A DNA stretch of 64,000 nucleotides from Caprimulgus europaeus (Eukaryota > Chordata > Aves > Caprimulgiformes > Caprimulgidae): contig OU015540.1 in the NCBI GenBank assembly GCA_907165065.1, forward strand, positions 186,001-250,000, given 5' to 3'. The translations under genes and the position numbers were made by a program. The notes below the pieces were generated by a model that searched no databases, was not told the origin of the DNA, and worked only from the letters and a program-made list of their open reading frames with translations. The stretch's first letter is position 1. Every line of letters begins with the position of its first letter. Positions 12,761 to 23,625 of this stretch are shown here, one piece after another.

Positions 12761-15089
12761 TACCCAGACTACTCTCTGGATTGTCTCCTTTCCACTATCT
12801 ACCAGCACTTCCTATATTAGGAAATACACATGCATATAAAATTGTTCTTCTTAAGCTTCTTCCACTTTTTCACCTTCGAGCACCATCTCAACATCCGTAT
12901 CTTTTACTATTTTCTATTCCTGCACCCTGCTTTGATAAGAGGTTTACAGAAAACTTATCCCAGTTAAAAGTCTATGAATGACAAAGACTAGTCATAGCTG
13001 AAAAAGCCTTATGCTGAAAAGCCAAGAGAAGAAACTATATTAAGTAAATAAGTACATAAGGAAAGCCCCTCACACCTGACTGAAAGTTTTATACCTACAA
13101 ATAACTACAAACAAAACTCTTAGCATGGCCTAGTCCAATTCCTAGCACAGATGCAGGATTTACTCTATCAAGAATCCAGTTCTTTGAAAAGCATAATTTA
13201 TAGTAGGGACACACAGGGGAAAAATAAAAGCTAGCAGTTTTGATCAGACATATCCATGACTATACTGTAGGTTTCATTAGGTCAGAAACATCAGCAGAAT
13301 CTAATAATCACTAGAGCAGCTAAACCTTCCCGTGAACATGTGGCTGAAGAGGAAGGTGTAAATAACCATTCTTCCAGACTCTTCATTTTGAGAGGAAGAG
13401 CGCTTCTCGATATTAGACCCACTACGCTTATAATGAAAGTATTAACAGCAAATAACTAAGACCATACTGATACCTGCAACTAAAGCAACACTAATGTTGT
13501 TTCCTTCTTAAAAGTGCAATTCTTTCCTTGGCAGTACGTATTCAGAAAATAGTAGAATGTTTCAGGAATTGCCCCCACATACACAAATACAAAAATTAAC
13601 AGTTTTGGCAGAGGAATGCTGAGATATTCCTTTCAAAGCTGTGCTCTATTTCTCTCCTGCAGTCTTTTGTATTTATAGTAAAATAATCACAGAACTCATT
13701 AATGTAATTAATTCCATCACACAAATATGAACAGTAACTTGCTCAGTACCAGAAATACTAGATTTCCCATATTTTATATAATCTGAATTACAAAATGGTT
13801 GGCTGAATCTTTATCTGCTACTGCCAGTCAGTATACTCACCTGACCAGAGAAATATTAAACAGGATGGAAGAGAAAGAATTAAAAATCAATTACACTGAA
13901 AAAATATTTTAGTTTTAACAAAACTAGTTGTCAACTTTGCTCTTCTTTCTCTAAACGTTTCTCTTACAGGAAGAGACCGAAATCATATATAGACAAGGAA
14001 CATAAATGGAAATATTTTGGAGAGAAAAACCTAGAAAGAGAGACAACAAGCAAGGATACAAGCACAAAGAGAAGCATACTCCCTGTTTAAAAGAGTCCAA
14101 GTAAACAGAAGTCATCTCTGAGGCTGAGAAGAAGTCATATGGAGCTCTATCAAGTGGCAGGAAAAAAAACCTAATTATTTTAATAATCAATCATTACTTT
14201 ATTTCATAACCCCCAATACAGTATTTTATGTCCTTCCCTATAAGGCTATTACACATAATAATTCTCATCTTCAGTCAACAAATATGATTATGTGTAACAC
14301 TGATGAGAAAAGCACCGAGTATAAAGAGGAGAGCCACTGAAACAGGACTTCAAGAATCGACACAGCTATGCCAGTCTCCACACAGAAGACCCTGAGCCAA
14401 TTCCAACTGATGAAAAAGTTTCAAGTGCTGCAGAGTGGAGCTTGGCAGCTTGCAACCAACAGAAAACTTGAGACTCAAAAGCACAGCAGCATGCACACGA
14501 TAAGTAACTTATCATTGCCAGTTAGTTACACCAACATCAATGAAAGCTCAGAGTTATTTTAGTAAAAAATACTAGTTTCATAAGAGAATTTCTACACTAA
14601 CTAAACTGTACAATCTGCAATGCAAACTAAGATTTACTATTACCACTTCTGTGTACCAACTACAAGCCCATCTTGCATTAGTCAGTGCTCGCATTAAGAG
14701 CGTAACACTGTCAGACGAACGTAAACAACCGCGTCTGAAAGGGCGTCCTGTTCCGACCCTCACGATCGGCCTCACGCGTTTGTTTCCACTACAAAAGAAA
14801 CCGATGACAGAGTAACAGGTGGAGCTCCCCCAGGGCAACAACGCCGGCTCTCTCGGCGGGAGACGGACCGGCAGAGCCACGCCAACGCCTCGTACCCGGA
14901 ACCGAGAGCGAAGCTCCGCGAGAGGCCGCGGGGCGGCTCCTTCAGCCCCAGCTCCGGCCTCGCTTCCTCCCCGCGGACGGGCCGAGCTCGGGGCGCCCGC
15001 CGCCGCGCTCGCCTCGCGCCTCCGGGCCCCGCCGGCGCCTGGGGCGGGAGCGCGGCCCTCCCGCGAGGCCCAGGGCGGCGACCCAGGAG

Positions 15090-15118
15090 GCGGGGGAGGC
15101 GGGGGGGGGGGGGCGCGG
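15090..15118 (+). other. G-run with quadruplex potential
   Basis: This segment contains a G5 run, a GG, and then thirteen consecutive G (15101-15113) on the plus strand, giving the matching C-run on the transcribed PDPK1 sense strand about 250 bases inside intron 1. Such tracts can form G-quadruplexes or i-motifs and often cause sequencing or assembly errors. The exact run length should be treated with caution. Confidence 0.6.
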
Positions 15119-15367
15119 AACGAGGACCAGGAGCAGCAGCGCCGAGGCCAGCCCCACAGAGGGCAGCGCTCGGCCAGGCGGCCGCCCTGTCCGAGCAGGC
15201 GGCAGGCAGCGGGGCGGCCTGCGCAACCCCACCACGACCCCGCCGCCCGGCAGCGTGTAGGGCACGGGTGGCCACCCCCGGCGCCCGGGCCTACTTCTTC
15301 CCCCAGCGCACCGCGGCCGCCAGCAGCCCCGAGCAGCCGCAGCACTGACCCCGCGGCCCGGACTCAC

Positions 15368-15391
15368 CAGGTGGCTGCTGGTGCTGGCCAT
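15368..15391 (-). CDS. PDPK1: PDPK1 exon 1, coding part (start codon)
   Basis: The start ATG is at 15391-15389 in a strong context (GGGCCCATGGCC). Eight codons, M-A-S-T-S-S-H-L, are followed directly by the donor GTGAGT at 15367. Human PDPK1 begins MARTTSQL and splices after the same eighth codon into YDAVPIQSS, which is what exon 2 here supplies (phase 0). The minus-strand frame stays open upstream of the ATG for about 40 codons but holds no in-frame ATG, so this ATG is the best start. The exon is too short to be found by ORF length and rests on homology plus splice phase. Confidence 0.93.
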
Positions 15392-15465
15392 GGGCCCCGC
15401 CCGGCCGGCGCGGCCCGCGCTCCAGTCGCCCTTTAAGATCCCGGCGCACGGCCGCCGAGCGCGAG

Positions 15466-15470
15466 CCAAT
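15466..15470 (+). promoter_or_regulatory. CCAAT box (plus orientation)
   Basis: GAGCCAATAG is a good NF-Y site. It lies about 75 bases upstream of the PDPK1 start codon and is oriented toward the plus strand. It pairs with an inverted copy at 15560-15564. Confidence 0.5.
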
Positions 15471-15484
15471 AGAGCGCCCGCATC

Positions 15485-15492
15485 CCCCGCCC
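15485..15492 (-). promoter_or_regulatory. GC box (Sp1-type)
   Basis: CCCCGCCC on the plus strand reads GGGCGGGG on the minus strand, next to the CRE palindrome. It is a consensus Sp/KLF site in the PDPK1 proximal promoter. Binding is inferred only. Confidence 0.4.
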
Positions 15493-15493
15493 G

Positions 15494-15501
15494 TGACGTC
15501 A
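15494..15501. promoter_or_regulatory. Consensus CRE palindrome (TGACGTCA)
   Basis: A perfect 8-base cAMP-response/ATF palindrome lies about 105 bases upstream of the PDPK1 ATG. Full CRE palindromes in CpG islands near start sites are commonly bound by CREB/ATF1. Occupancy here is inference. Confidence 0.6.
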
Positions 15502-15559
15502 CCCACAACAATGCCCCCCCCGCCGGCGTGGGAAGGACTTCCGCGCAGTCCGCTCGCTC

Positions 15560-15564
15560 ATTGG
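15560..15564 (-). promoter_or_regulatory. CCAAT box (minus orientation)
   Basis: ATTGG on the plus strand, that is CCACCAATGAG on the minus strand, is the inverted partner of the plus-strand CCAAT box about 90 bases away. This copy faces PDPK1. Confidence 0.5.
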
Positions 15565-15581
15565 TGGCGCCATCCGCTACT

Positions 15582-15587
15582 CACGTG
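15582..15587. promoter_or_regulatory. CACGTG E-box
   Basis: TCACGTGCGA contains the CACGTG palindrome used by MYC/MAX, USF and MiT/TFE factors. It lies in the PDPK1 CpG island, 190 bases upstream of the ATG. TFE-type regulation would suit a nutrient-signalling kinase, but that is inference. Confidence 0.45.
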
Positions 15588-16434
15588 CGATCCCGGGCAG
15601 AGCGTTCTCCGTCAGCCTCAGCGTCCGCCACGGTGAGCAGGCGCAGTTGTAGGGGTGACGCTGCCCGCTCCAGTTCCTGTCAGGAGGCGGAGCTGGGTGA
15701 GGGCGGAAGAGCGCAGGGCAGCCTGGCAGCGCGGCCTCCCCAACCTCCACCTTGCACTCACATCCGGGTTCGTGCCACGACGCAGACGTGCTGTGAGAGC
15801 GACGACGTGGTGACATCAGGAGGGGGCGGTGCCTGGCGGCGCTGCGGGTTTACCTGGGCCGCGGCCCGCGCTGCTGTGGCAGAGGGTCCTTGCCCTTGTG
15901 CGGGGGTGTTGAGGTTATCAAGGCGTCTTACAGCCGTGAACTCAAGTGCGTCAAAAACGCAATTTCAGTACAGACGTTCACTCCTAAAAATCTGCCTTCT
16001 TTGAAAAAAGACAGGTTCCCTGTGCCCCTTGAGTATGAACTCACCATGTTGTCGTTACAAGGCTTTCCTCTGGAGTCGGGGAACGGAATCATTTTTACCC
16101 CTTGTTATAAATGTTCTTTCAGATACGTGTGGAGAAAGCATGTTCTGTCCTGCCTGCATTCACCAGCACTGGAGGCGCCTTTCAGCACAGGAGTCAGCCA
16201 GTGGGGAACCACGGGCCTGCTGGGAGGGATGGGCCATTTGTGCACAATACTTTATAGCAAATAATTTGAATTTGTCAGGGGATTATTGAATTGTAAGAGA
16301 CTACGCAAAGGAATGACGCAAGGAAGGATCATCTAGTTTGGTGAACTGCGTCAGAATTTATAAGATACAGATATTTCACTCCAAATGGGGGACAGGGTGG
16401 AGGCAGCCACAGTGTCCCAGTGTTGAACTACTTT

Positions 16435-16515
16435 CTTTAGAAAGATTTTCACAATAACCAGCCTAAATCAACTTTCCTGTATGATTATTTTTTCCTCCTT
16501 TTCTTCAATAGACAA
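16435..16515. repeat. 78-base dispersed repeat, copy A
   Basis: The core AGCCTAAATCAACTTTCCTG and its surroundings recur at 18112-18190 with about seven mismatches in 78 bases (hand alignment), in the same orientation and 1.67 kb apart. The left part loosely resembles the antisense of a CR1 tail (AACCTAAATCTCCCC-type), so this may be an old CR1-derived piece. The right part (TCCTCCTTTTCTTCAATAGA) does not match the CR1 tail I know. Confidence 0.7.
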
Positions 16516-18111
16516 GTAGAACAACTGGTCGTAATCTAATAGGTTAGGTGACAGGGGGTGTATGCTACTATAATCTTCTTAAAATGAATCGTATTCATTA
16601 TCTTCATTGTTAAACTACATTGTTCTACTGAAACAAAAAGAGGGTGCTGTATCCTTCAATCCGTTACACATCATCTATTATTCCCTCCCTTTCTGGCTCA
16701 GTAATGGGCCTCTATTCTCCCTTTTTCCACAGACTGCTGACAAACTTGTAGATTAGTTTCTCAGTTTTCAACTGAGCAAGAGACAAAAATGTCTACTGTA
16801 CAAGTTTTCCAGCAGATCTGGTTCCCTGAACTCCATGAGATGAAGCCATTGGACTCTGCATCGTTATCTTCATCTCAAAGGATGACACAGCAAAACTCTT
16901 TACAGCGTCAATGAATGCTTTCCATGCTGAAAGGCTTTAACTGATATGATTTACTTGTATTTTACAAAACAGCTTTAGATGCTATTGTGTGTTTTATCAC
17001 TTCTGTTCTAAGGCACCATTCTTTGTTTTTCTATCAAGGAAAATGCAGCAGTTTACTTTGTCTGATGTTAAGCAGCAGAACCTAGCAAATTGTCTACAGT
17101 GATGCTGTTGCCTGATTTGTGTTTGCCTCAGCTCATACCTGGTGAGATACATGTATAGTGTGTATGGCTGATCCACAGCCCAGATAAGCAGGGATACAAA
17201 TGAATCAGCATATGATGTCTGCCTGAGTTAGCCCTACTTGAACAGGAAGTGAGTCTGAACAGAACTATCTTGACGCATATAGCTTAATTGAGTAGTCGTA
17301 ATATTATTGTGAGTCTGGCCTTTTCAGTTCCTTCCTCTTCTTTGTGTTCACAACTCTCAGCTGTGTAACATTTGAAATAGCTGTAAACTTTGCTTTGTGC
17401 GACCCATAAATTTTACTACTTCTGTGGTGAGCCTAAATCCGATTGTTCAATCAGCCGTGTGTACCATTATGATACTGTCTACTTATAGAGCCAAGACTGT
17501 GACCAGATGAGAGAAAAAAATTGCCAGATCCAGTGGAAAAGAGTCTGCCTTTTGACCAGGAGGATGCATTTGAATTCACAGATGTGAAAACGATCAGAGC
17601 AACAAAACATTTAGGAGCCACAAACACTGTTACCGTATGAATACCCTAAGCTACACAAAAGCTTTCTTGCTACTTGACAGAGTGTCTCCTACTTTCCTTA
17701 CCATAATTCAGCATTGGTGTTTTTCCATAAGTCTTTACTTTCCATGATTCCAGTTTATTTATAAAATTTTTAATACAACAAATCTTCTGCCTATCTTTTC
17801 TTGATAAGAGGATCTTATGGTTTTGCCTACTAAAGTTACAAGTATCTTCCTACTCTGCAAGGTTATATGAGTTCAACAGCATCACTCAGAAAATGTCTTT
17901 GCAATTTTCCAAGAACCAAATTTAAGTGCAAATACATTCTTCTGCAGCCCTGGGTGCTAACCTTCTCCTGTCACGTGACCTTGAAATTGAGTCAGCTTGG
18001 AAAAAGCCTATTCTAATTTTAGGTATGCCCAAACCATTACCCCTGTCAAAAAAGTAAACTGGTGTTTTACAATGGTAGTTAATTACTGCTACAGCATTTT
18101 TGCAAAAAAAG

Positions 18112-18190
18112 CTAGAAAGCTTTTTGCAATACCCAGCCTAAATCAACTTTCCTGTATGATGATTTTCTCCTCCTTTTCTTCAGTAGACAA
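18112..18190. repeat. 78-base dispersed repeat, copy B
   Basis: This is the direct-orientation partner of 16435-16515, sharing AGCCTAAATCAACTTTCCTG and TCCTCCTTTTCTTCAGTAGA. Similarity stops sharply at both ends; flanking sequence does not align by eye. It is either a local duplication or two insertions of one diverged repeat family. Confidence 0.7.
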
Positions 18191-19654
18191 TGACGCTAAG
18201 ACAGACTACACACAGCAGTTCTCTTTACAGAGATGTGTTCCAGCTGTGTTCTCACTCAAGTCTCTGAATCATACAGCTACAGTTATCAGACATTTCTGTA
18301 ACTGCCTGTACAGGTGTAAAATCACATGTAGCTCTCTGGGTACGAGACCCAGAGAGATAAATGAATTTTTAATACAGTTTGCAAATGCAAGCAACTATAT
18401 TGCAGGAATGGGAAGAATTTGACTATAATGAAGATCTAAGACAGGTGTATTATAAACAAACCCTAGACTTTTCCTCAGGTCAGGTACACAAGTTCCATTT
18501 AGATTGGCAGATGACTTCCATGTCACTGGACTGTCTAGCCCTGGAAATGTTGCTGAGCTGACTGCATTTATGTGCTCAGAGCTGGTCAAAGATTTCCTAG
18601 CCAGGGAAGAATGCATCCTGTCTTCTCCCTCCCACAGAATGCTAATTAAATAAGTAACTTCATCCTTATCTCCAGCAGACAAAAATGCACTACTTTCGGT
18701 GGTAGCAGCAGTGCAGATTTTAGGGCATGAAGGTAAGGGAAGGTGATGGAAAGAATCAGTAGTCTTGACATGGCATATATGATCTTTAAGTGGATAAAGA
18801 AAAAACTTATATTAGCAGTCAAAAGGTTGTATTACCTCTGTGTTTGGCACTGGTGCACCTCCTACTGCAATATACTGAGCTGTGGGAACCACAGTGCAAG
18901 CTGTTGAAAACCATAATCTCATTATAAAGATGGAGTAACCAGTTTTGCACACTGAAACCAGGTGGAGCACGCTATTGATTTATGTGAAAGCATTCTTAAG
19001 TTTTTTTTCTCTAATACCGTGACTCTCATTTTGAATACATCTATTGTCTGTTTTTGAATGAATTATGTTATGAAAGAGTCTTCACTTAGCTGCCACACTG
19101 ATGCCCTGATTCCTTTCTTAGACTAATGCCTATGGCTTACATCTTTTTCAGCATTTGTCAGACCATGTTAGAAAAAGATAATATGAAAGACAACTCATTA
19201 CTCACATTGAGATTGAAGTGACTGTTACTTCTGTACTCTGGCACTGCCTGTATTAGGCTTCATATGAATCAGCTTGGCTCAAAAAGCTGTATTGTGTTGG
19301 GCCTGCAGTACCATATGAATACACCACTTCTAGACAGAGGCAAATACTGCATAATACTGGGCCGCAGGTACATGTGCATGATATCTAGAGCTGATGCTGT
19401 CAGAGCAGTTTCTGTGCTGCACTCCAATATGCACTGAAAATAGGAAGTGTGTTGATCAAATCAATCTGTTCACCAGCCCTAAAATGATGAAATTTGACAC
19501 TGGGATTTTGGATTTTGTAACTTAACTTTTCTCCACAAGCATCAAGGAAGAAGCAATCCAAGTGCTATAGTTTTGTATTGCAACTTAATCCTTGGCTTGC
19601 ATGTTGTTAAAAACAAACAAACACCCTCCCCCACCCCCCTATGTGTTCATTCCC

Positions 19655-20303
19655 ATTCCTGGTGGACAGCAGGATGACCATGAGCCAGCACTGTGCCCAT
19701 GTGGCCAGGAAGGCCAATGGCATCCTGGGGTGCATTAGAAGGGCTGTGGTTAGTAGGTCCAGAGAGGTTCTCTTCCCTCTCTACTCTGCCCTGGTGAGGC
19801 CACATCTGGAATATTGTGTCCAGTTTGGGCCCCACAGTTCAAGAAGGACAGGGAACTGCTTGAGAGAGTCCAGCACAGAGCCACCAAGATGATTAAGGGA
19901 GTGGAGCATCTCCCTTCTGAGGAAAGGCTGGGGCTCTTTAGCTTGGAGAATAGGAGACTGAGGGGGTGACCTCATTAATGTTTATAAATATATTAAGTGT
20001 CATGAGGATGGAGCCAGACTCTTCTCTGTGACAACCAGTAATAGGACAAGGGGCAATGGGTGCAAGCTGGAACACAGGAGGTTCCGCTTAAACTTGAGAA
20101 GAAACTTCTTTACAGTGAGGGTGACAGAGCACTGGAACAGGCTGCCCAGGGAGGTTGTGGATTCTCCTTCTCTGGAGACATTCAAAACCTGCCTGGATGC
20201 CTTCCTGTGTGATCTCATTTAGGTTCCTGCTCCGGCAGGGGCATTGGACTGGATGATCCTTCGAGGTCCCTTCCAATCCCCAACATTCTGTGATTCTGTG
20301 ATG
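19655..20303 (+). mobile_element. CR1 LINE, 0.65-kb 3' part
   Basis: 5'-truncated CR1. Plus-strand translation gives the end of the reverse transcriptase [47 protein letters not shown] and, after frame breaks, [11 protein letters not shown], then [13 protein letters not shown]. The 3' UTR follows, ending GGTCCCTTCCAATCC and ATTCTGTGATTCTGTGAT. Its left edge abuts an A/C-rich tract. It is antisense to the flanking minus-strand genes. Confidence 0.93.
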
Positions 20304-22194
20304 TATGTCATCAAATATTATGGTTCTTGCTTTAGAACTGATAGTTTAGATCTCTGTACTTGATTAGCACCTCTGTCTTCAGAATTGCTGTGCCTCTGGC
20401 AGGAACAGATCTGTAGATTAGATTAAATTACTGAAGATTAAATAGCCTATTTTTAATTTTTGGTGTTTTTACTGACTAGATGAGTCAACGTGTGGATGGC
20501 TCTGTGAAAGAGCATATGCTCTTCTGAGGGATGCTGGGAAACTCAAGGGGCTATGCTTGTCTGGAAAGGCCTGTGGTGGTAGAGAAAGACTCCTGCAACA
20601 CACAATTCATGACCCACAGGAGCACAGCAGTACAAGGAAGATGGAGTGATAGGGATCTGGAGCTGGAACTGGTGGAGTTAACGTTGGGCAGTTTGTAAGA
20701 TAGTGCTGCTCTGAGTCTAACATTCTCTGTCCCTTGTTTACACAGTGATCAAATTTAACAAAAGTAAACTAAAAACAACAAGGCATGTGGTCTTGTTTTA
20801 CAGATTTTCTTCTCCAGAGGAATTTATAGCAACTGTCAATGCCAGTAACATCACATTCTTTTGCCATTAGATTGTGGTATAGTATAAAAAGCACACATGA
20901 ATATAGTTTTTACAAGATAAAAAGCACAAAAAGCATAAAGGGGATATTTTGTCAGATATCAGAAGAGTCCTTTGCTTACAGCACTGAAAAATCCCTGCTG
21001 GCACCTCCTGCGGCTGTCTAACAAGTTTAATGTGAACTCCTTATTCAGTTGCTGCTTTTCTCCCAGATGAAGGCTTCCTGCAAAAGTTCTCTGGCTTAGC
21101 ATACATTTTTAGAAAGTGTCTCAATCTACTTTGTTACTTACAACTGAAATATTTCTTTGCATTGTCGAAATGAATTGGTGCTGATAGTCAGCAGAGAGAC
21201 AAGGGAAGCACTCCCAAAGAGGAGGGAACAAATGGATGGGGCTGGATGTATGCACGTGCCAGCTAGCGTGGATGCATGTGTACACATCTCAGTATGCTTG
21301 CTAAAACTATTGAGCCCTTTAAATCCAGGAGATGTACCGAAAATTCCAGGAATCTGCTTAGTGTGTAATCAATCATATATAGGATTTTCTGTGTCTAGGG
21401 CAGAAAGTAAGCCTCAAGAGATTCAGCTCAGAACAGCTGTACCTGTTAAGCAGAGGGGCAAAGGATTCCTCAGATCTGGAGGAATAATAAAAGCCCTGGA
21501 GAGGCAGTGGGCCTGGCTTGTTTTGTGATTAATAAAAGCTCATTTGTGTTATTCTTGCTTTTCACCTTTCTCCATTAGATCAGCCCAGCCACTTGAAATA
21601 AATTTTTGTTAAAATCAAAGCAGTACATGAGACTTAGTTACTGCAAAATAAAAAAGTTACAGCCATTCAGGATAATAAAGAACAAGGCTCACTGCCTGAT
21701 TATCTTTAAATAGTGCAATTAAATTCCGATTAAATCAGGAACCATTTGAAGTCATTAATATTATATTAAGAAGCAAAATTACCCTCTTTAGCAAAAAATT
21801 GTTTATCAAGGTTTTATGAAGAATCATACATAGTTTTAAAATAATGATGGAATTTAAATCATGGTTCAGCACATCGCAAATATTGCTGCTGCTCAGTACA
21901 GGGTTTGCTGGAATTCTGCTGCTTCCAGGAGGTTAATTTAGGGAAGGGCATGGTCTCCTGGAACAGCAGATGTTGCTGGAGTGAGGCCTTGCCACACCTG
22001 TAGGGTTAGTATTTGCTAACCGGATGAGCTGGTCACAATCTTATTTTGAAGTACAGAAACTGAGGATTTAAAATTATATGTTTGTAATTGTATGCACAGT
22101 CACCATTTAAGCCACTTGGGAAGATGGTGCTGGGAGGTGAGAGGACAGCACAAAGATCTTTGCAGGCAGTATTCCTCATGGAAGGTCACTCTGA

Positions 22195-22725
22195 TCATTC
22201 AGATGTTTGACAGGACTTACCCCTGGAGAGCTTCAGTAGTTCAGCAGGAATCAAACCTCCTGTGGTATCACTGTCACACAAAGTACAATAGTCACTACTG
22301 CTGAAGGACACATTTGCTATCTCCAGAGATTCCTGAGGCATAGCGAAGTCACCCTTTTCATGCTGTGAGTGAGAGGGATAATTCCTTCCCATGCTGGGGC
22401 TCTCAAGGTTGGCTTTAATTATTTCAGAGATTTTCAGGCCGGCTGTATCATCAGCAAGGTTTTTTGCTAACAATAGTCCCAGCCTCACTTCTGTCTCTTC
22501 TGTTCTTACATGCCTGCTGGGGGCATACTGCTGGCTTGGTCGTGAGGCAAATACAGAGTTTTCTTCTGCAGCAACCAGATTTGTGCTTTCCATAGGTTTC
22601 AAGAAGATCTGGGAAATTGGTTCTTGAGTGTTTGGATCACAAGCTCTGTCTGCAGTCACTTTGTTTGAGTTGCTGGCCTCCTCTCTTTGGAGCTGGCTAC
22701 AAGCCTCATTAGGTCCAACCCAGTC
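22195..22725 (-). CDS. IL9R: IL9R exon 8, cytoplasmic tail and stop
   Basis: A 531-nt exon (176 codons plus TGA at 22197-22195) with acceptor TTTCACTAG and phase 0 start. It begins D-W-V-G-P-N-E, matching TWMGAH after the Box 1 exon in human and KWVGA in IL21R. The tail is poorly conserved except near the end, where [12 protein letters not shown] resembles human NNNNYCALG. Only three tyrosines are visible: QQYAPS, RNYPSHS and SDYCTL. No YxxQ motif is present, whereas the human tail has YLPQ. Confidence 0.9.
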   Translation of the reverse strand, partial: DWVGPNEACSQLQREEASNSNKVTADRACDPNTQEPISQIFLKPMESTNLVAAEENSVFASRPSQQYAPSRHVRTEETEVRLGLLLAKNLADDTAGLKISEIIKANLESPSMGRNYPSHSQHEKGDFAMPQESLEIANVSFSSSDYCTLCDSDTTGGLIPAELLKLSRGKSCQTSE

Positions 22726-23573
22726 CTAGTGAAAGGATCAGTAAGTTCAGGACATTTTGCTTAGAGTTTGAATTTGCAAAATAACTCTTCTTTCTATATG
22801 GCTTGGGCACAGTAATCCAGAGGCTTAGTGCAAATTGAAAGAGTTGGGGCTGTTCAGCCTGGAGAAGAGAAGGCTCCAGGGAGACCTTCTAGTGGCCTCC
22901 CAGTACCTGAAGGGGCTCCAGGAAAGCTGGGGAGGGACTTTTTACAAAGGCAGGTAGTGATAGAACAAGGGGTGATGGCTTTAATGGTAGAGGGTGGGTT
23001 TAGATTAGATATTAGGAAGAAATTCTTTGGTGCGAGGGTGGTGAGACACTGGCCCAGGTTGCCCAGAGAAGCTGTGGCTGCTCCTCCCTGGAAGTGTTCA
23101 AGGCCAGGCTGGATGAGGCTTTGAGCAGCCTGGTCTAGTGGAAGGTGTCCCTGCTGATGGCAGCGGGGTTGGAACTGGGTGATTTTAAGGTCCCTTCCAA
23201 CCCAAACCATTCTGTGATTCTATGATTAAATATACTGGGCAAAGTTAAGAGTAGTAGGGTGGAGAATCTAGCTGCTAATTTCAAAAGATTTCACAAGAAA
23301 TTTTCAATATTTCACCTCCAGAATATATCGTAAGTTGCTTATATTGTTTTGGCTTTGCAAGGACAGGGTGCACCTTTCATGTTCAGCAGAGATAGTCAGT
23401 GAGTGACTGGAGAGGTTTTATTTCTAAGAAGTGAGAAACTGGACAGAAGCTCTGGTGGTGTAGTAGTATGTGGAGGCAGGAAACTGAGAAACTGTAAACA
23501 TCCAGGAAGACCAGAACCATGTGTCAGTAACTCTGCTCAGGAGCTGGAATGATTAATCCCATAAAATAAATAA

Positions 23574-23625
<52 letters not shown>

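Larger units (their letters stand above)
1592..15367 (-). other. PDPK1: PDPK1 intron 1 (13.8 kb)
   Basis: This intron joins the 8-codon first exon to exon 2, with donor GTGAGT at 15367 and acceptor TTTTCAG at 1592. It is AT-rich except for its first ~680 bases, which lie in the CpG island. It holds CR1 fragments near 7303-7495, 11313-12459 and 12630-12760, and scattered A-rich or A/C-rich simple tracts such as 6043-6097. The many short open frames on both strands lack gene-like composition, splice context or family similarity. I see no further gene in it. Confidence 0.8.
14690..15900. promoter_or_regulatory. PDPK1: CpG island spanning the PDPK1 5' end
   Basis: The sequence changes abruptly near 14690 from AT-rich to strongly GC-rich with dense CpG, and returns to AT-rich after about 15900. 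PDPK1 exon 1 sits inside it at 15368-15391, so this is the CpG-island promoter expected for a broadly expressed kinase. The likely core and proximal promoter is about 15400-15700 and contains a consensus cAMP-response palindrome, two CCAAT boxes in opposite orientation, a CACGTG E-box and GC boxes. There is no clear TATA box. Long open frames on both strands here follow from low stop-codon frequency in GC-rich DNA. Exact start sites cannot be read from sequence. Confidence 0.88.
15901..22194. other. Intergenic region between PDPK1 promoter and IL9R 3' end
   Basis: About 6.3 kb without a recognised coding exon. It holds a CR1 element (19655-20303), two copies of a ~78-base repeat (16435-16515 and 18112-18190), and a plus-strand AATAAA near 21531. 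The 3' UTR of IL9R must occupy its right end. The first minus-strand poly(A)-like hexamer I noticed downstream of the stop is an ATTAAA at 21031-21026, but this is weak evidence. Open frames of up to 141 codons here begin at non-ATG codons and resemble nothing I know. Confidence 0.6.

Noticed and set aside
14578-15511. Long minus-strand open frames (up to 255 codons) around PDPK1 exon 1
   Set aside because: They arise from stop-poor GC-rich DNA of the CpG island, read Arg/Ala/Gly/Pro-rich sequence and cross the PDPK1 donor; only the 8 codons before GTGAGT match a protein.
14819-16004. Plus-strand open frames of 205 and 207 codons in the CpG island
   Set aside because: Low-complexity GC-driven translation with no family resemblance; at best part of a divergent non-coding transcript.
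17997-18422. Plus-strand 141-codon open frame
   Set aside because: Starts at TTG, not ATG, overlaps the 78-base repeat copy B, and has no recognisable domain.
21157-21528. Plus-strand 123-codon frame followed by AATAAA
   Set aside because: Begins at a non-ATG codon and the product resembles nothing I know. The AATAAA may be chance in AT-rich DNA.
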